From an uncultured Selenomonas sp. (GTDB lineage Bacteria; Bacillota; Negativicutes; Selenomonadales; Selenomonadaceae), in contig CAKPXP010000002.1 of NCBI GenBank assembly GCA_934202005.1, positions 1-64,000 on the forward strand: a stretch of 64,000 bases of DNA, given 5' to 3'. The notes under the pieces are model-generated. The model was not told the DNA's origin. It did not search any database and saw only the letters and a program-made list of their open reading frames with translations. This document shows positions 45,491 through 58,274 of this stretch, piece after piece (position 1 is the first letter of the stretch; each line of letters starts with the position of its first letter). Position numbers and translations under genes: made by a program.

Positions 45491-46198
45491 TCAGAACGGA
45501 TAGACGGCCTTGAGCTCCTCGATCTTCGCACCCGGGGAATCCTCCGTAATGCCGAGCACGACGACCGTCATATCATCAGACGCCTTCTCCTTGTCGAGGA
45601 AAAGCGCGTATTCCATGATGCTGCGTGCGATGTAGTCCACATCCTCCGCCGTGTTCTTGCGGATGATTTCCATGATTTTCTCAAAGTCCGCATCATGTCC
45701 CGTATGCTTCCGGCCCGCATGCGCGATGCCGTCTGTATAGGAGACGACGAGCATCCCCGGCGTGAACGGCACCTCGTACATGCGCGGCTTCATGTGGCGG
45801 TGCACGCCGATGGGCGCGACCTCGTCGTCGTAGACGCTCTCGTACTCCGGCGTCACGACGATGGTCGGACAGTTGGAGTTACGGCTGATGACGACCGTCT
45901 CCGACTCGAGATCCGCGCTGATGACCGTGAGCGTGCAGGAGACCTTGCGGTCCTTCATCGCGTAGAGATAGTCATGCACGGCACGTGCGACCGCGCCGTC
46001 GCGCGCGCCGTCACCGATGAGCTGCGTCGCCTTCGTGACGACCCAGCTGCTCGTATGATGCGCCGCGAGCCCGTTCCCCTGCCCGTCCGCGATGATGGCG
46101 GAGATGCCGCCGTGCGGGCGCTCCGCGAGGTCGCAGGTATCGCCGCAGTACTCATTGGCATACTTGGCGGTCTTCGCCATGCCAATCTTGATTTCCAT
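45491..46198 (-). CDS. SpoIIE/PP2C-type serine phosphatase
   Basis: A 235-residue stand-alone phosphatase domain. Metal-binding Asp/Gly motifs are GISAIIADGQGNGLAA near residue 32, LVVSYTDGIAHAG near 150 and KASDDMTVVVLG near 205. There is no sensor, membrane or anti-sigma domain. Such proteins dephosphorylate anti-anti-sigma factors or related phosphoproteins, but no such partner is in the window. It starts 6 bases after the 5-FCL gene, so it is co-transcribed with the protein-export genes. Confidence 0.82.
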   Translation of the reverse strand: MEIKIGMAKTAKYANEYCGDTCDLAERPHGGISAIIADGQGNGLAAHHTSSWVVTKATQLIGDGARDGAVARAVHDYLYAMKDRKVSCTLTVISADLESETVVISRNSNCPTIVVTPEYESVYDDEVAPIGVHRHMKPRMYEVPFTPGMLVVSYTDGIAHAGRKHTGHDADFEKIMEIIRKNTAEDVDYIARSIMEYALFLDKEKASDDMTVVVLGITEDSPGAKIEELKAVYPF

Positions 46199-46204
46199 AG
46201 ATTC

Positions 46205-46801
46205 TCACCGTTTCTTCCTGCAAATCAGATGACGCGTCTCCGTGACGATCTCCGCCACAGAGATGTCATGCGCCGCCATCGGCACCTCAGAGACGAGGAG
46301 CGCGTCGAACGCGAGCGCGATGCGGTACGCGCCGCGCGCCCGCACGCCGAGATAGCGGTCGTAGTAGCCGCCGCCGAGCCCGAGGCGCGCACCCTCCGCG
46401 GTGAACGCCGCGCCCGGCACGACGGCGAGGTCGATCTCCTCCGGCGCGATGGCGCGGCGCAGGCGCTCCGGCACGTTGCGGATGCCGTAGGCGCCGCGCT
46501 CGAGCACAGCGAGCGAGGGAAGCTCCACGGCCTCCATCGTGCCGCGTCCCGTGATCCAGGGAATGACCACTCGTTTGGCGTCTGCGAGCGCGCGCGAAAG
46601 CAGCCCGTCGAGCTGCACCTCATCCGGCATCGACGCGTAGGCGAAGACCGTCCGCGCCGCCCGGTACTGCGGCAGCGCCACAAGCGCCGCACACATCGCG
46701 GCACTCGCCGCAGCGCGCTCCGCCTCAGGGATCGCGCGCCGCCGCCGCGTCATCTCCGCGCGCAGGCTCCGCTTGGCCGCGAGCAACTGCGCCTCGCTCA
46801 T
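46205..46801 (-). CDS. 5-formyltetrahydrofolate cyclo-ligase
   Basis: A 198-residue enzyme converting 5-formyl-THF to methenyl-THF with ATP. The family motif is GLGGGYYDRYL near residue 137, with KRSLRAEMTRRRRAI at the N terminus and VPGAAFTAEGARLG before it. The ATG at 46801 overlaps the yajC stop (ATGA). It is translationally coupled to yajC although the functions are unrelated. Confidence 0.92.
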   Translation of the reverse strand: MSEAQLLAAKRSLRAEMTRRRRAIPEAERAAASAAMCAALVALPQYRAARTVFAYASMPDEVQLDGLLSRALADAKRVVIPWITGRGTMEAVELPSLAVLERGAYGIRNVPERLRRAIAPEEIDLAVVPGAAFTAEGARLGLGGGYYDRYLGVRARGAYRIALAFDALLVSEVPMAAHDISVAEIVTETRHLICRKKR

Positions 46802-47076
46802 GCCGCCGCGTCCTTCGCGACCTTGCCGTTGATGGCCGCGCGCGCGAACGTGATCTGCGTCCCCGGCGAGACCTCGAGCGTCGCCGTCTTCTCGTCGAGC
46901 GCCGTGATCTTCCCGTAGACGCCGCCGATCGTGATGACCTCGGCTCCGACCTCGAGGCTGTCGAGCAGCGCCTTGCGCTTGGCCGCCTGCTTCTTCTGCG
47001 GACGGTACAGCATGAAATAAAAGAGCGCGACCATCACCGCGATCATGAGGACTGTGCTCTGGACTTCCTGTGTCAT
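46798..47076 (-). CDS. yajC: Preprotein translocase subunit YajC
   Basis: A 92-residue single-helix membrane protein of the SecDF-YajC complex: VLMIAVMVALFYFMLYRPQKKQ, followed by the soluble GAEVITIGGVYGKI domain. ATG 47076 has AAGGGG upstream; 12 extra in-frame codons are unlikely. It lies 51 bases after tgt, the usual order tgt-yajC. Confidence 0.93.
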   Translation of the reverse strand: MTQEVQSTVLMIAVMVALFYFMLYRPQKKQAAKRKALLDSLEVGAEVITIGGVYGKITALDEKTATLEVSPGTQITFARAAINGKVAKDAAA

Positions 47077-47127
47077 AAGGTACCCCTTTCTTCCTCCGGG
47101 CGCGCCATACATGGGCAGCCCTCACCA

Positions 47128-48276
<1,149 letters not shown>

Positions 48277-48346
48277 TTATCTATAAAGATACACAATATT
48301 TATGATAGCACATTCCGAAAGGAAAGAAAAGGATTCCCGCGCCGCT

Positions 48347-48613
48347 TCACTTCTCGAGCATATCGAGCACGCTCTTCGCCATCTCGAACGCAGACTTCTG
48401 CGCGTCCTGCGGCGTCTTGATGGCGGAGAAGTCCGTGAGCTCCAGCCCCTTCTCCACGAGCTGATCCCACTCCTGGCTGCGCGCGGCGATATACTCCTCC
48501 GGCGTCTGCCCACCGCTCTTGTTTAGATGATAGAGATCATACGACTCGCACCAGTTCCGCCAGACGGATCCCTCGAAGACGCCCTTCCAGATGGACAAAA
48601 GACTCTGCTTCAT
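48347..48613 (-). CDS. Small hypothetical protein
   Basis: An 88-residue acidic protein with several Trp/Tyr residues in its first half (IWKGVFEGSVWRNWCESYD) and a helical C terminus. AAAGGAG lies 9 bases before the ATG. No known domain. It sits between nudC and tgt on the same strand with a 43-base gap to nudC. Confidence 0.6.
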   Translation of the reverse strand: MKQSLLSIWKGVFEGSVWRNWCESYDLYHLNKSGGQTPEEYIAARSQEWDQLVEKGLELTDFSAIKTPQDAQKSAFEMAKSVLDMLEK

Positions 48614-48656
48614 ACGTAAAAACTCCTTTACTCGCGTGAAAAATCGGCGGCAGCGG

Positions 48657-49493
48657 CTATGCCTTCGGCTCCCTGCCCTCCTTGAAGACCATCATCATCT
48701 CGTGCGTGAGGCTGAAATCGTCGCTCTGTCCTTCGATGTCCTCGCGCCGCACCCAGATGCCCTCCTTGAGCTCATCCTCCTGCAGGCGGATGTCTGTCGC
48801 GCCATCCACGTCACAGTAGAAGCCCATGAGGATATCCCGCGCGCTGCCCCAGGGCTGCGACTTGTAGTAGCGGAGGTTCTTGACGCGCAGGCCGACCTCC
48901 TCCATGACCTCGCGCGCGACGCATTCCTCGAGCGTCTCGCCGATCTCCGTAAAGCCCGCGATGAGCGCATAGAAGCTCATCTGGCGGTTCGCGTATTTCG
49001 TGAGGAGGATACGGTCGCCGTCGATGACGCCGACGATGACCGCCGGTACGAGCTGCGGATAGATGATGCGACCGCAGCCCATGCAGCGCAGCGCCCGCTC
49101 CGCCTCCTCATGCTCCGTGCGCGCGCCGCAACGCCCGCAGAAGCGGTTGTCCGCGTACCAGGCGGCGAGATGATAGGCCGTATACGCTACATACATGAAG
49201 GCGTGCGCCTCGCTCATGCGCTGGCGCAGCTCGCGCAGCGTGCAGTAGCGGCGGCCATCCCCCTCAGTGATCGATGCGAACGTGAGATAGAAATCCTCCT
49301 CGTCCAGCGAGAAGAGGAACCTTTCCGCGAGCGCCGCCGGCAGGCTCTGTCGGCGCGGAAAGCGCAGCCCATCCGCCGTCTTCTCGACGAGCAGACGGCC
49401 GTCCTGCACGCAGATGATGAAATCCCCGGGCCGTGCGTGCTTGTCTGGCTGCCAGGCGTTATACAGATGGTGGGGCGCAATATCCTGGATCAT
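48657..49493 (-). CDS. nudC: NudC-type NAD(H) pyrophosphatase/RNA deNADding enzyme
   Basis: A 278-residue Nudix hydrolase with an N-terminal domain, a four-Cys zinc ribbon (CGRCGA...CMGCGRIIYPQLVP, about 125-155) and the Nudix box GFTEIGETLEECVAREVMEEVG near 190. The NudC-specific motif after the Nudix box is usually SQPWPFPxS; here it reads SQPWGSARDILMGF, so the SQPW is kept but the PFP is changed. It acts on NADH and NAD-capped RNA. It lies 10 bases after the LUD gene. Confidence 0.88.
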   Translation of the reverse strand: MIQDIAPHHLYNAWQPDKHARPGDFIICVQDGRLLVEKTADGLRFPRRQSLPAALAERFLFSLDEEDFYLTFASITEGDGRRYCTLRELRQRMSEAHAFMYVAYTAYHLAAWYADNRFCGRCGARTEHEEAERALRCMGCGRIIYPQLVPAVIVGVIDGDRILLTKYANRQMSFYALIAGFTEIGETLEECVAREVMEEVGLRVKNLRYYKSQPWGSARDILMGFYCDVDGATDIRLQEDELKEGIWVRREDIEGQSDDFSLTHEMMMVFKEGREPKA

Positions 49494-49503
49494 GCCGCCC
49501 TCC

Positions 49504-50136
49504 TCAGAAACCGAGCGCGTCGTTCACGAGGATCACATGGATGCGGTCCTTGTGCATTGAGTAGCGCGTGATGAGGAACTGGCAGCAGATCGTATCGGGC
49601 GACTTGCAGTCGAAGCAGAGGCCCGCCTTCTTGCAGGGCGGGTTGAGGCTCGCGAAACGCTGGATGTTCGCGGGCGCCGCGATGTTGCGCGCGCGCTTCA
49701 TCGCGCTGTCGAGATCAGGACAGATCTTGTTGACGCCCACGATGAAGAGCACCTTGCGCGGCCCCTGCGCGATGGCGGAGACGCGGTTCGCGTTGCCGTC
49801 GATATTGACGAGGATGCCGTCGTCCGTCAGCGCGTTGCAGCTCGCGAGATAGAAGTCCGCGTCATAGGCCGCGAGCATCGCCGCGCGCTTATCCTCCGCC
49901 GCATCGCGGTCGAGGAAATCATAATTCCCAGCCTTAAGCGCGTCGACGAGCCCGATCTCATGGACGCTCAGTCCGCCGCCCATCGTGACCACGCTCTTTT
50001 CCGGAATCAGCGAAAGCGCCCTTTCGCGCGCCTCCTCCTTCGTCGCCGCGTAATAGCCCGTCATATTGCGCGAGGCAAGTCCCTTGATGGTTTTCTCCGC
50101 GAGAAGCGCATTGCGCTTGAAAAGGTTTTCGTTCAT
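49504..50136 (-). CDS. LUD-domain protein (lactate-utilisation C-like)
   Basis: A 210-residue protein of the LUD family. Features are TMGGGLSVHEIGLVDALKAG near 50, LASCNALTDDGILVNIDGNANRVSA near 100, and GVNKI in the Rossmann-like core. Related LutC/LutB subunits take part in lactate oxidation, but single-domain copies are found alone and are unassigned. A Cys cluster (CKKAGLCFDCKSPDTICC) near the C terminus could bind a metal or Fe-S cluster. Confidence 0.82.
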   Translation of the reverse strand: MNENLFKRNALLAEKTIKGLASRNMTGYYAATKEEARERALSLIPEKSVVTMGGGLSVHEIGLVDALKAGNYDFLDRDAAEDKRAAMLAAYDADFYLASCNALTDDGILVNIDGNANRVSAIAQGPRKVLFIVGVNKICPDLDSAMKRARNIAAPANIQRFASLNPPCKKAGLCFDCKSPDTICCQFLITRYSMHKDRIHVILVNDALGF

Positions 50137-50178
50137 AAATATCGCCTCCAGAGAGAATCACTGCGCCAGCGACTCTCG

Positions 50179-50248
50179 AAAAAAAGCTGTCTTCCCACGA
50201 ATCCCCTCTGCGCTTCTGCGCAGCTCTGGGACGACGTGAGAAGACAGC
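50179..50248 (-). terminator. Branched terminator of the galactoside operon
   Basis: Outer stem GCTGTCTTC-x-CACG/CGTG-x-GAAGACAGC (50186-50199 with 50235-50248). An inner hairpin (CTGCGC/GCGCAG) and, on the minus strand, TTTTTTT at 50185-50179 follow. It lies between galA and the LUD gene. Confidence 0.85.
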
Positions 50249-50316
50249 GATTCCCATTAGCCAAAAGTATATCACCAAGGCCGCAGCGCGTCAAAAAGCA
50301 AGCGCGCAGCCGATGC

Positions 50317-52569
50317 TCATTCCTCCTTCTCGATCACCCAGAGATACGCGGTGAAGTCCGCGTCGATTTTCTCGACGTTGATGCCCTCCTGCATGAGCTC
50401 GTCGCCGTAGAACGTTTTGCCCACGAGCGACTGGCGCGTCATGCCGAGGGAGTCGTGCGAGAGCGTCTGCGCCGGGTAGTATGCGCGGAACGTGTAGCGC
50501 GCGGCGGGGTCGAGTCCCGCGAGGCGCAGGCGGCGGATCGGCGTCGCGGGCTCCGCGAGCGTCTTGAAGTAGAAGACGGCGACCTCCCGCGCGTCCTCCG
50601 CTGTGAACATCCAGGCCGTCTCGTTCTTCGTGCCGTCAAAGGGCGTGAGCAGCCGCGTGAACGTGCCGAGCTGGATGGTCGGACGCAGGCGCTTGTAGAG
50701 CGCGATATGCTCGCGCACCTGCTGCTTTTCCTCCTCGCTCATCTGCGTGATGTCGAGCTCGTAGCCGTAGCACCCCATCATCGCGGTGAACGCGCGCGTC
50801 TGCATCGGCGTCACGCGTCCGACCTGGTGGTTCGGCACGACGGAAACGTGCGCGCCCATCACGAGCGGCGGGAAAACATAGCTCGTCCCCGTCTGGATGG
50901 CCTGGCGGCAGACGGCGTCCGTATCGTCGCTCGTCCACGTCTGCGGCATGTAGTAGAGCATCGCGGCGTCGAAGCGTCCGCCGCCCCCGGAGCAGCTCTC
51001 GAAGAGCACATCGGGGAACGCCTGCGTGATGCGCTCGAGCGCTGCGTAGAGGCCGAGTACGTAGCGGTGCTTCGTCTCGCCCTGACGCTCCGGCGCGCGC
51101 CCAGCGGAAAACGCCTCCGTCAGATGGCGGTTGAAATCCCATTTCACATAGTCGACAACGCCCGTCCCGAGGATGTCTGAGACGGCCTTCACGACATAGT
51201 CCTGTACCTCCTCGCGCGAGAGGTCGAGCACGAGCTGATGGCGGCTGAACGACATAGGCGCGTCCGGCGCGCGCAGCACCCAGTCGGGATGCGAGCGGTA
51301 GAGCGCGCTGTCCTTCGAGATCATCTCCGGCTCGAACCAGAGGCCGAATTTCAGCCCGCGCCGGTGCGCCGACGCCGCGACGCCCTCGAGGCCGCCCTTG
51401 AGCTTCTCCCGGTTGACGATCCAGTCGCCGAGCGAGGTATTGTCGTCGTTCCTGTGCCCGAACCAGCCGTCGTCGAGGACGAGCATCTCGATGCCGAGAT
51501 CCGCGGCGCACGCCGCGAGGTCGTCGAGCTTCCGATCATCGAAATCGAAATACGTCGCCTCCCAGTTGTTGACGAGGATGGGCCGCACGGCATGGCGGTA
51601 TTTCCCGCGCAAGAGATGCGCTCGATACGCCGCGTGGTACGCTTGCGACATGCCGTTCAGTCCGTCCGCCGCGTAGACGCAGACGACCTCCGGTGTCTGG
51701 AACGTTTCGCCCGGCTGAAGCTGCCAGGAAAAGTCCGCCGGGTTCAGCCCCACGACGACGCGCGTCGTCCCGAACTGCTCGACCTCCGTCCTCATCGAGA
51801 AACTGCCGCTGTAAACGAAGCTGAACGCGTAGACCTCCCCGGCCCTCTCCCCCGACTCCGGGCGCGCGAGCGCAAGGAACGGCGACTGCTGATGGGAGCT
51901 TGCGCCGCGCGCGCTCGCTGTCTCCTCGATACCGCGCATGAGGCGGCAGCGCTCGAGACTGCGCTCCGCCGCGTGGCCGCCGTAGAGGCTCAGCCGGTCG
52001 AACGCATGGTCGGGGAAATCGACGCAGAGGCTCGCGGCCTGCTTGAGCCGCAGCGGCTCCTTGCCAGTATTTTCGAGCCGCACGGAGCGCGTGAGCACGC
52101 CGTCTCCCGCAAAAACGGTATAGGAGAGTACCGCCGCGAGACGCCCGCGCGGGTCGCGCAGCGTGACCTCGAGCGTCTCCGCCTCATCCTCCCGTGCGCG
52201 GAGCGCGGGCAGCCCCGCAAGCGCTGGCTTGCCGCGCAGGATGCGGTAGCCGTCATAGAAGAGATCCACGACATCCGTCCCGTCCGGCAGCGTAACACCG
52301 AATGACGGGATGCGGAAGTCCCCATGCCCCTGCATGGAAAACTCCTGCGGCAGCACGTCAAGCGAGAACGTGCGCTCGTTCTCATAGTCGCCCGGCTGCG
52401 GCGAAAAGGAGCGGTCGAGCGCAGGGAGCTCCGCGCTGCCATGGAACGCGCGCAGCGGCCTGCCCCAGTAACGGTGCAGGAGATAGCGCCCGCGCGCGAC
52501 GGAAAATACATAGCTGAACCGGTCGTTCTTCAGGTGGAATACCTGCTGCTGCTCGTCAAAGGAAATCAT
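50317..52569 (-). CDS. Alpha-galactosidase, GH36
   Basis: A 750-residue GH36 enzyme that removes terminal alpha-1,6-galactose from melibiose, raffinose and similar sugars. The N-terminal beta-sandwich (1-320) leads to the barrel with nucleophile Asp in YVKWDFNRHLTEA (about residue 470) and acid/base Asp in TWTSDDTDAVCRQ (about 535). There is no signal peptide, so it acts in the cytosol on imported sugars. I prefer ATG 52569, since AAAGGAG is 9 bases upstream. ATG 52575 would be only three bases from it. Last gene of the operon. Confidence 0.93.
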   Translation of the reverse strand: MISFDEQQQVFHLKNDRFSYVFSVARGRYLLHRYWGRPLRAFHGSAELPALDRSFSPQPGDYENERTFSLDVLPQEFSMQGHGDFRIPSFGVTLPDGTDVVDLFYDGYRILRGKPALAGLPALRAREDEAETLEVTLRDPRGRLAAVLSYTVFAGDGVLTRSVRLENTGKEPLRLKQAASLCVDFPDHAFDRLSLYGGHAAERSLERCRLMRGIEETASARGASSHQQSPFLALARPESGERAGEVYAFSFVYSGSFSMRTEVEQFGTTRVVVGLNPADFSWQLQPGETFQTPEVVCVYAADGLNGMSQAYHAAYRAHLLRGKYRHAVRPILVNNWEATYFDFDDRKLDDLAACAADLGIEMLVLDDGWFGHRNDDNTSLGDWIVNREKLKGGLEGVAASAHRRGLKFGLWFEPEMISKDSALYRSHPDWVLRAPDAPMSFSRHQLVLDLSREEVQDYVVKAVSDILGTGVVDYVKWDFNRHLTEAFSAGRAPERQGETKHRYVLGLYAALERITQAFPDVLFESCSGGGGRFDAAMLYYMPQTWTSDDTDAVCRQAIQTGTSYVFPPLVMGAHVSVVPNHQVGRVTPMQTRAFTAMMGCYGYELDITQMSEEEKQQVREHIALYKRLRPTIQLGTFTRLLTPFDGTKNETAWMFTAEDAREVAVFYFKTLAEPATPIRRLRLAGLDPAARYTFRAYYPAQTLSHDSLGMTRQSLVGKTFYGDELMQEGINVEKIDADFTAYLWVIEKEE

Positions 52570-52584
52570 GCCCATCTACTCCTT

Positions 52585-55782
<3,198 letters not shown>

Positions 55783-55879
55783 TCAGAACCGTCCTGCACC
55801 GAAAACCGCCGCCTTCAATACTTTTTCAAAAAGGGCCGTCTCATCACGCCGATGGGGCAGCCCTCGCAAAAGTTCCTAT

Positions 55880-57301
55880 TTACTTATTGATCTTATCCCA
55901 AGTCTCCTCGAGCTTCGCGACGATCCGCGCATGCTCGGCCTCGGTCAGGGTGACCTTTGCGCGATAGACGAACGTCGCGGCAACCATGAGCACGATCGGT
56001 GCGGCGAACATCACAAGCTGGAAATGGAACAGACTCTCAGGCGTGATGTCGGCCGCCGAAGCGCCGCCCGTCATGCCGACCCAGATGGCGACGAGGCCGA
56101 TGATGCCGCTCGAGACGGCACCCGCGAATTTATCAACGAGCGGACGCACGCAGAGGCAGACCGCCTCATCGCGATGGCCAAGCTTGAGCTGACCGTACTC
56201 GACGGAGTCCGTGATCGTCATGAGGACGACGAGGAAGATGAGCGGCTGCGGCAGCGCGAAGAGGCCGGCGCCGAAGAGCGCCATGTAGACATTCGTGCCG
56301 CTCAGCGCGTAGATCACGAGCGCAACGACCATGATGGCGATCGAGGCGAAGAAGAGCTTGCGGCGGCTGAACTTCGTCGTGAGCACCGGGAACGCCGCGA
56401 CGGCGAGCAGGCCGATGATCGTGTTGATGACGCCGAGCCCAGAAAACTTCGTGGCATCGCCGATGACATAGATGAAGTAGTACAGGTTGAAATTATTGAC
56501 GATGTTGATGCCGATGCCGTAGACGAGATACGCGATAGCCGTCCAGAGCAGCTGATCGTTCTGCGTGAGAACCTTGAACACGTCCTTCGCCGAGGTATCC
56601 GTCTTGTTCTCGCGCAGCGCCGACGCCTGCTCCTTCGTGCCGATGCCGAGGATGATGGCGCCGAGCGTCGCGATGCCGCCGCCGATGCAGGCGAACGCGA
56701 ACCAGCCCGTCGGATCGCCCGCGCCGCCGTTCTGATTGACGGAGAAATAGAGCACGACCGGCATGACGATGACCGTCACGAGATTCGCGCCGAACACCGA
56801 GCCGATACGCGCGACCGTCGCCGTGATCTCTCGCTCATGGGAATCGAACGAGAGTGCCGGGATCATCGACCAGATGGCGACATCCTTCGCGCTGTAAAAA
56901 ATATCCATGATAAAGTAAACAATTGCGAAAAGAATCAGGTAAAGCGTCGGATTCGAGACCGTAAGACCGCCGAAGTCAGTAAAGAGCAGGGCGAGCGTGA
57001 TGGCCGCGACGAACGCGCCGACGATGACCCAAGGCTTGAAGCGTCCCCAGCGCGTCTTCGTCTTGTCGATGATATTGCCGATGAAGGGATCGACGAAAAG
57101 CTCCGCGATGCGCAGGACGAGGATGATCGTCGTGACGATGCCGATCATATACTGATCATGACTCGCGTTGCCGGAGTTAAAGAGATTGCTCGTGACGAAG
57201 ATCATGAAATACGTCGCGAGCATCGCGTAGAACACATCGTGGCCGAACGTGCCGCACGCGTAAGCGATGCGCGGCCAAATCTTCCCTGTACTAGTTGACA
57301 T
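55880..57301 (-). CDS. GPH-family (MelB/LacS-like) sugar:cation symporter
   Basis: A 473-residue, 12-helix carrier. Typical landmarks are LRIAELFVDPFIGNIIDKTKTRWGRFKPW in loop 2-3 and LGHRDEAVCLCVRPLVDKF in the second half. It lacks the C-terminal IIA domain of LacS, so it is not PTS-phosphorylated through that route. Imports lactose, melibiose or related galactosides with Na+ or H+ for LacZ and the alpha-galactosidase. A 160-base gap to lacZ (55720-55879) has no ORF. Confidence 0.92.
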   Translation of the reverse strand: MSTSTGKIWPRIAYACGTFGHDVFYAMLATYFMIFVTSNLFNSGNASHDQYMIGIVTTIILVLRIAELFVDPFIGNIIDKTKTRWGRFKPWVIVGAFVAAITLALLFTDFGGLTVSNPTLYLILFAIVYFIMDIFYSAKDVAIWSMIPALSFDSHEREITATVARIGSVFGANLVTVIVMPVVLYFSVNQNGGAGDPTGWFAFACIGGGIATLGAIILGIGTKEQASALRENKTDTSAKDVFKVLTQNDQLLWTAIAYLVYGIGINIVNNFNLYYFIYVIGDATKFSGLGVINTIIGLLAVAAFPVLTTKFSRRKLFFASIAIMVVALVIYALSGTNVYMALFGAGLFALPQPLIFLVVLMTITDSVEYGQLKLGHRDEAVCLCVRPLVDKFAGAVSSGIIGLVAIWVGMTGGASAADITPESLFHFQLVMFAAPIVLMVAATFVYRAKVTLTEAEHARIVAKLEETWDKINK

Positions 57302-57328
57302 GATTCATTATCCCCCTATGAAACGCAA

Positions 57329-57931
57329 TCAAGCCCGAATGGTCTTGATATAGGAAATGATGGCGTCCGCGATCTTCTCGAGCGGCTCCTTGCTCGTGTT
57401 CACGACGAGATCGTAGTTCCTGCCATCGCCCCAGGTGCGGCCCGTGTAGTAGTTGTAGTAGCGGGCGCGCTTCGCGTTCTCCGCGTCGAGCTCCTTGAGA
57501 CTCTTGCCATCATAGACCGTCTTGCCGCGCGCCTCGCGAAACGCATCGTCCGCACAGACGAAAAGCGCGAAGTGGCGCGGATAGTCGCGCAGCACATAGT
57601 CGGCGCAGCGGCCGAGAATGACGCACGAGCCGTCCGCGACGAGCTTCCGGATGGCCGCTGACTCCGACATGAACATGCCGCGGCTCGACTCCCCCATGTG
57701 TGTGCCGAAGGAGTGGAACGGAATGAAGCTCATCGAAAGCGGTTTGACCTCCTTCTCCATCTCGAGCAGTTCCTCCTCGCTGAGGTCGTTGATGCCGAGC
57801 TTCGCCGCCGCGATGTGGACGATCTGGCGGTCATAGAGCTTGACGCCGAGCTTTTTCGCGAGAATGCCCGCAAGCTCGCGCCCGCCGCAGCCGTACTGAC
57901 GGCTGATAGAAAGAACGAAATTTTCACTCAT
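57329..57931 (-). CDS. Cytidylate-kinase-like family protein at the head of the galactoside operon
   Basis: A 200-residue P-loop protein of the cytidylate_kin2-like family: LSISRQYGCGGRELAGILAKKLG at the N terminus is a degenerate P-loop, CVILGRCADYVLRD near 105 is the substrate-region signature, and RYYNYYTGRTWGDG near 155 is the lid-like region. Family members are uncharacterised, and often sit next to carbohydrate or transport genes. ATG 57931 has GGAGGG 8 bases upstream. The 28-base gap to the GPH gene and the shared operator-bearing promoter make it part of the operon. Confidence 0.85.
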   Translation of the reverse strand: MSENFVLSISRQYGCGGRELAGILAKKLGVKLYDRQIVHIAAAKLGINDLSEEELLEMEKEVKPLSMSFIPFHSFGTHMGESSRGMFMSESAAIRKLVADGSCVILGRCADYVLRDYPRHFALFVCADDAFREARGKTVYDGKSLKELDAENAKRARYYNYYTGRTWGDGRNYDLVVNTSKEPLEKIADAIISYIKTIRA

Positions 57932-57960
57932 CTGCGATACCCTCCATCTGGAAAGTTTTT

Positions 57961-57974
57961 TGTAAACGCTTTCC
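57961..57974 (-). promoter_or_regulatory. cre/LacI-like operator, promoter-distal
   Basis: TGTAAACGCTTTCC fits the TGNAANCGNTNNCN pattern of CcpA/LacI-family sites. It lies in the leader, 30 bases before the cytidylate-kinase-like start codon. Confidence 0.6.
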
Positions 57975-58059
57975 TTTTTCTCTCTGGTGCACCTGCAACT
58001 TTTTCCTAATAAGTTGGAGAACCTCCGGTCTTTCTCATCCCCTCCGGCGCCTCCGTCAC

Positions 58060-58073
58060 TGAAAACGTTTTCC
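58060..58073 (-). promoter_or_regulatory. cre/LacI-like operator, promoter-proximal
   Basis: TGAAAACGTTTTCC has a perfect palindromic core GAAAACGTTTTC. It is placed just downstream of the -10, where a repressor would block initiation. With the site at 57961 it is 99 bases apart, suitable for looping. Confidence 0.72.
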
Positions 58074-58084
58074 TTACGTTTGTT

Positions 58085-58113
58085 ATTATAGCGTAGTGAT
58101 TCGGGAATTGCAA
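58085..58113 (-). promoter_or_regulatory. Promoter of the galactoside operon
   Basis: On the minus strand TTGCAA (58113-58108), 17 bases and TATAAT (58090-58085). It starts a leader of about 150 bases carrying both operators. Confidence 0.8.
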
Positions 58114-58163
58114 GCATTTTTTCTGTTTTTTTATTAAATCCATGGATTTCCCCTTCATTACAT

Positions 58164-58216
58164 AAAAAAGAGAGCTGGAGAACGCAGAAATGCGCTTCCA
58201 GCCCTCTTATTTTTCC
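58164..58216 (-). terminator. Terminator of htpG
   Basis: A long stem built from AAGAG/CTCTT, GCTGGA/TCCAGC and ACGCA/TGCGC-type pairs. It carries a run of Ts on both strands and lies between htpG and the galactoside promoter. Confidence 0.85.
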
Positions 58217-58274
58217 CTTCTTCCGCAGAAACAGGATAAATACCGTCGTTCCCACTGTGTCGAGGGACACTTAT

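Noticed and set aside
58146..58270. An N-terminal extension of the cytidylate-kinase-like protein up to 58270.
   Set aside because: It would translate through the operators and promoter. The ATG at 57931 has a proper ribosome site and matches the family's N terminus.
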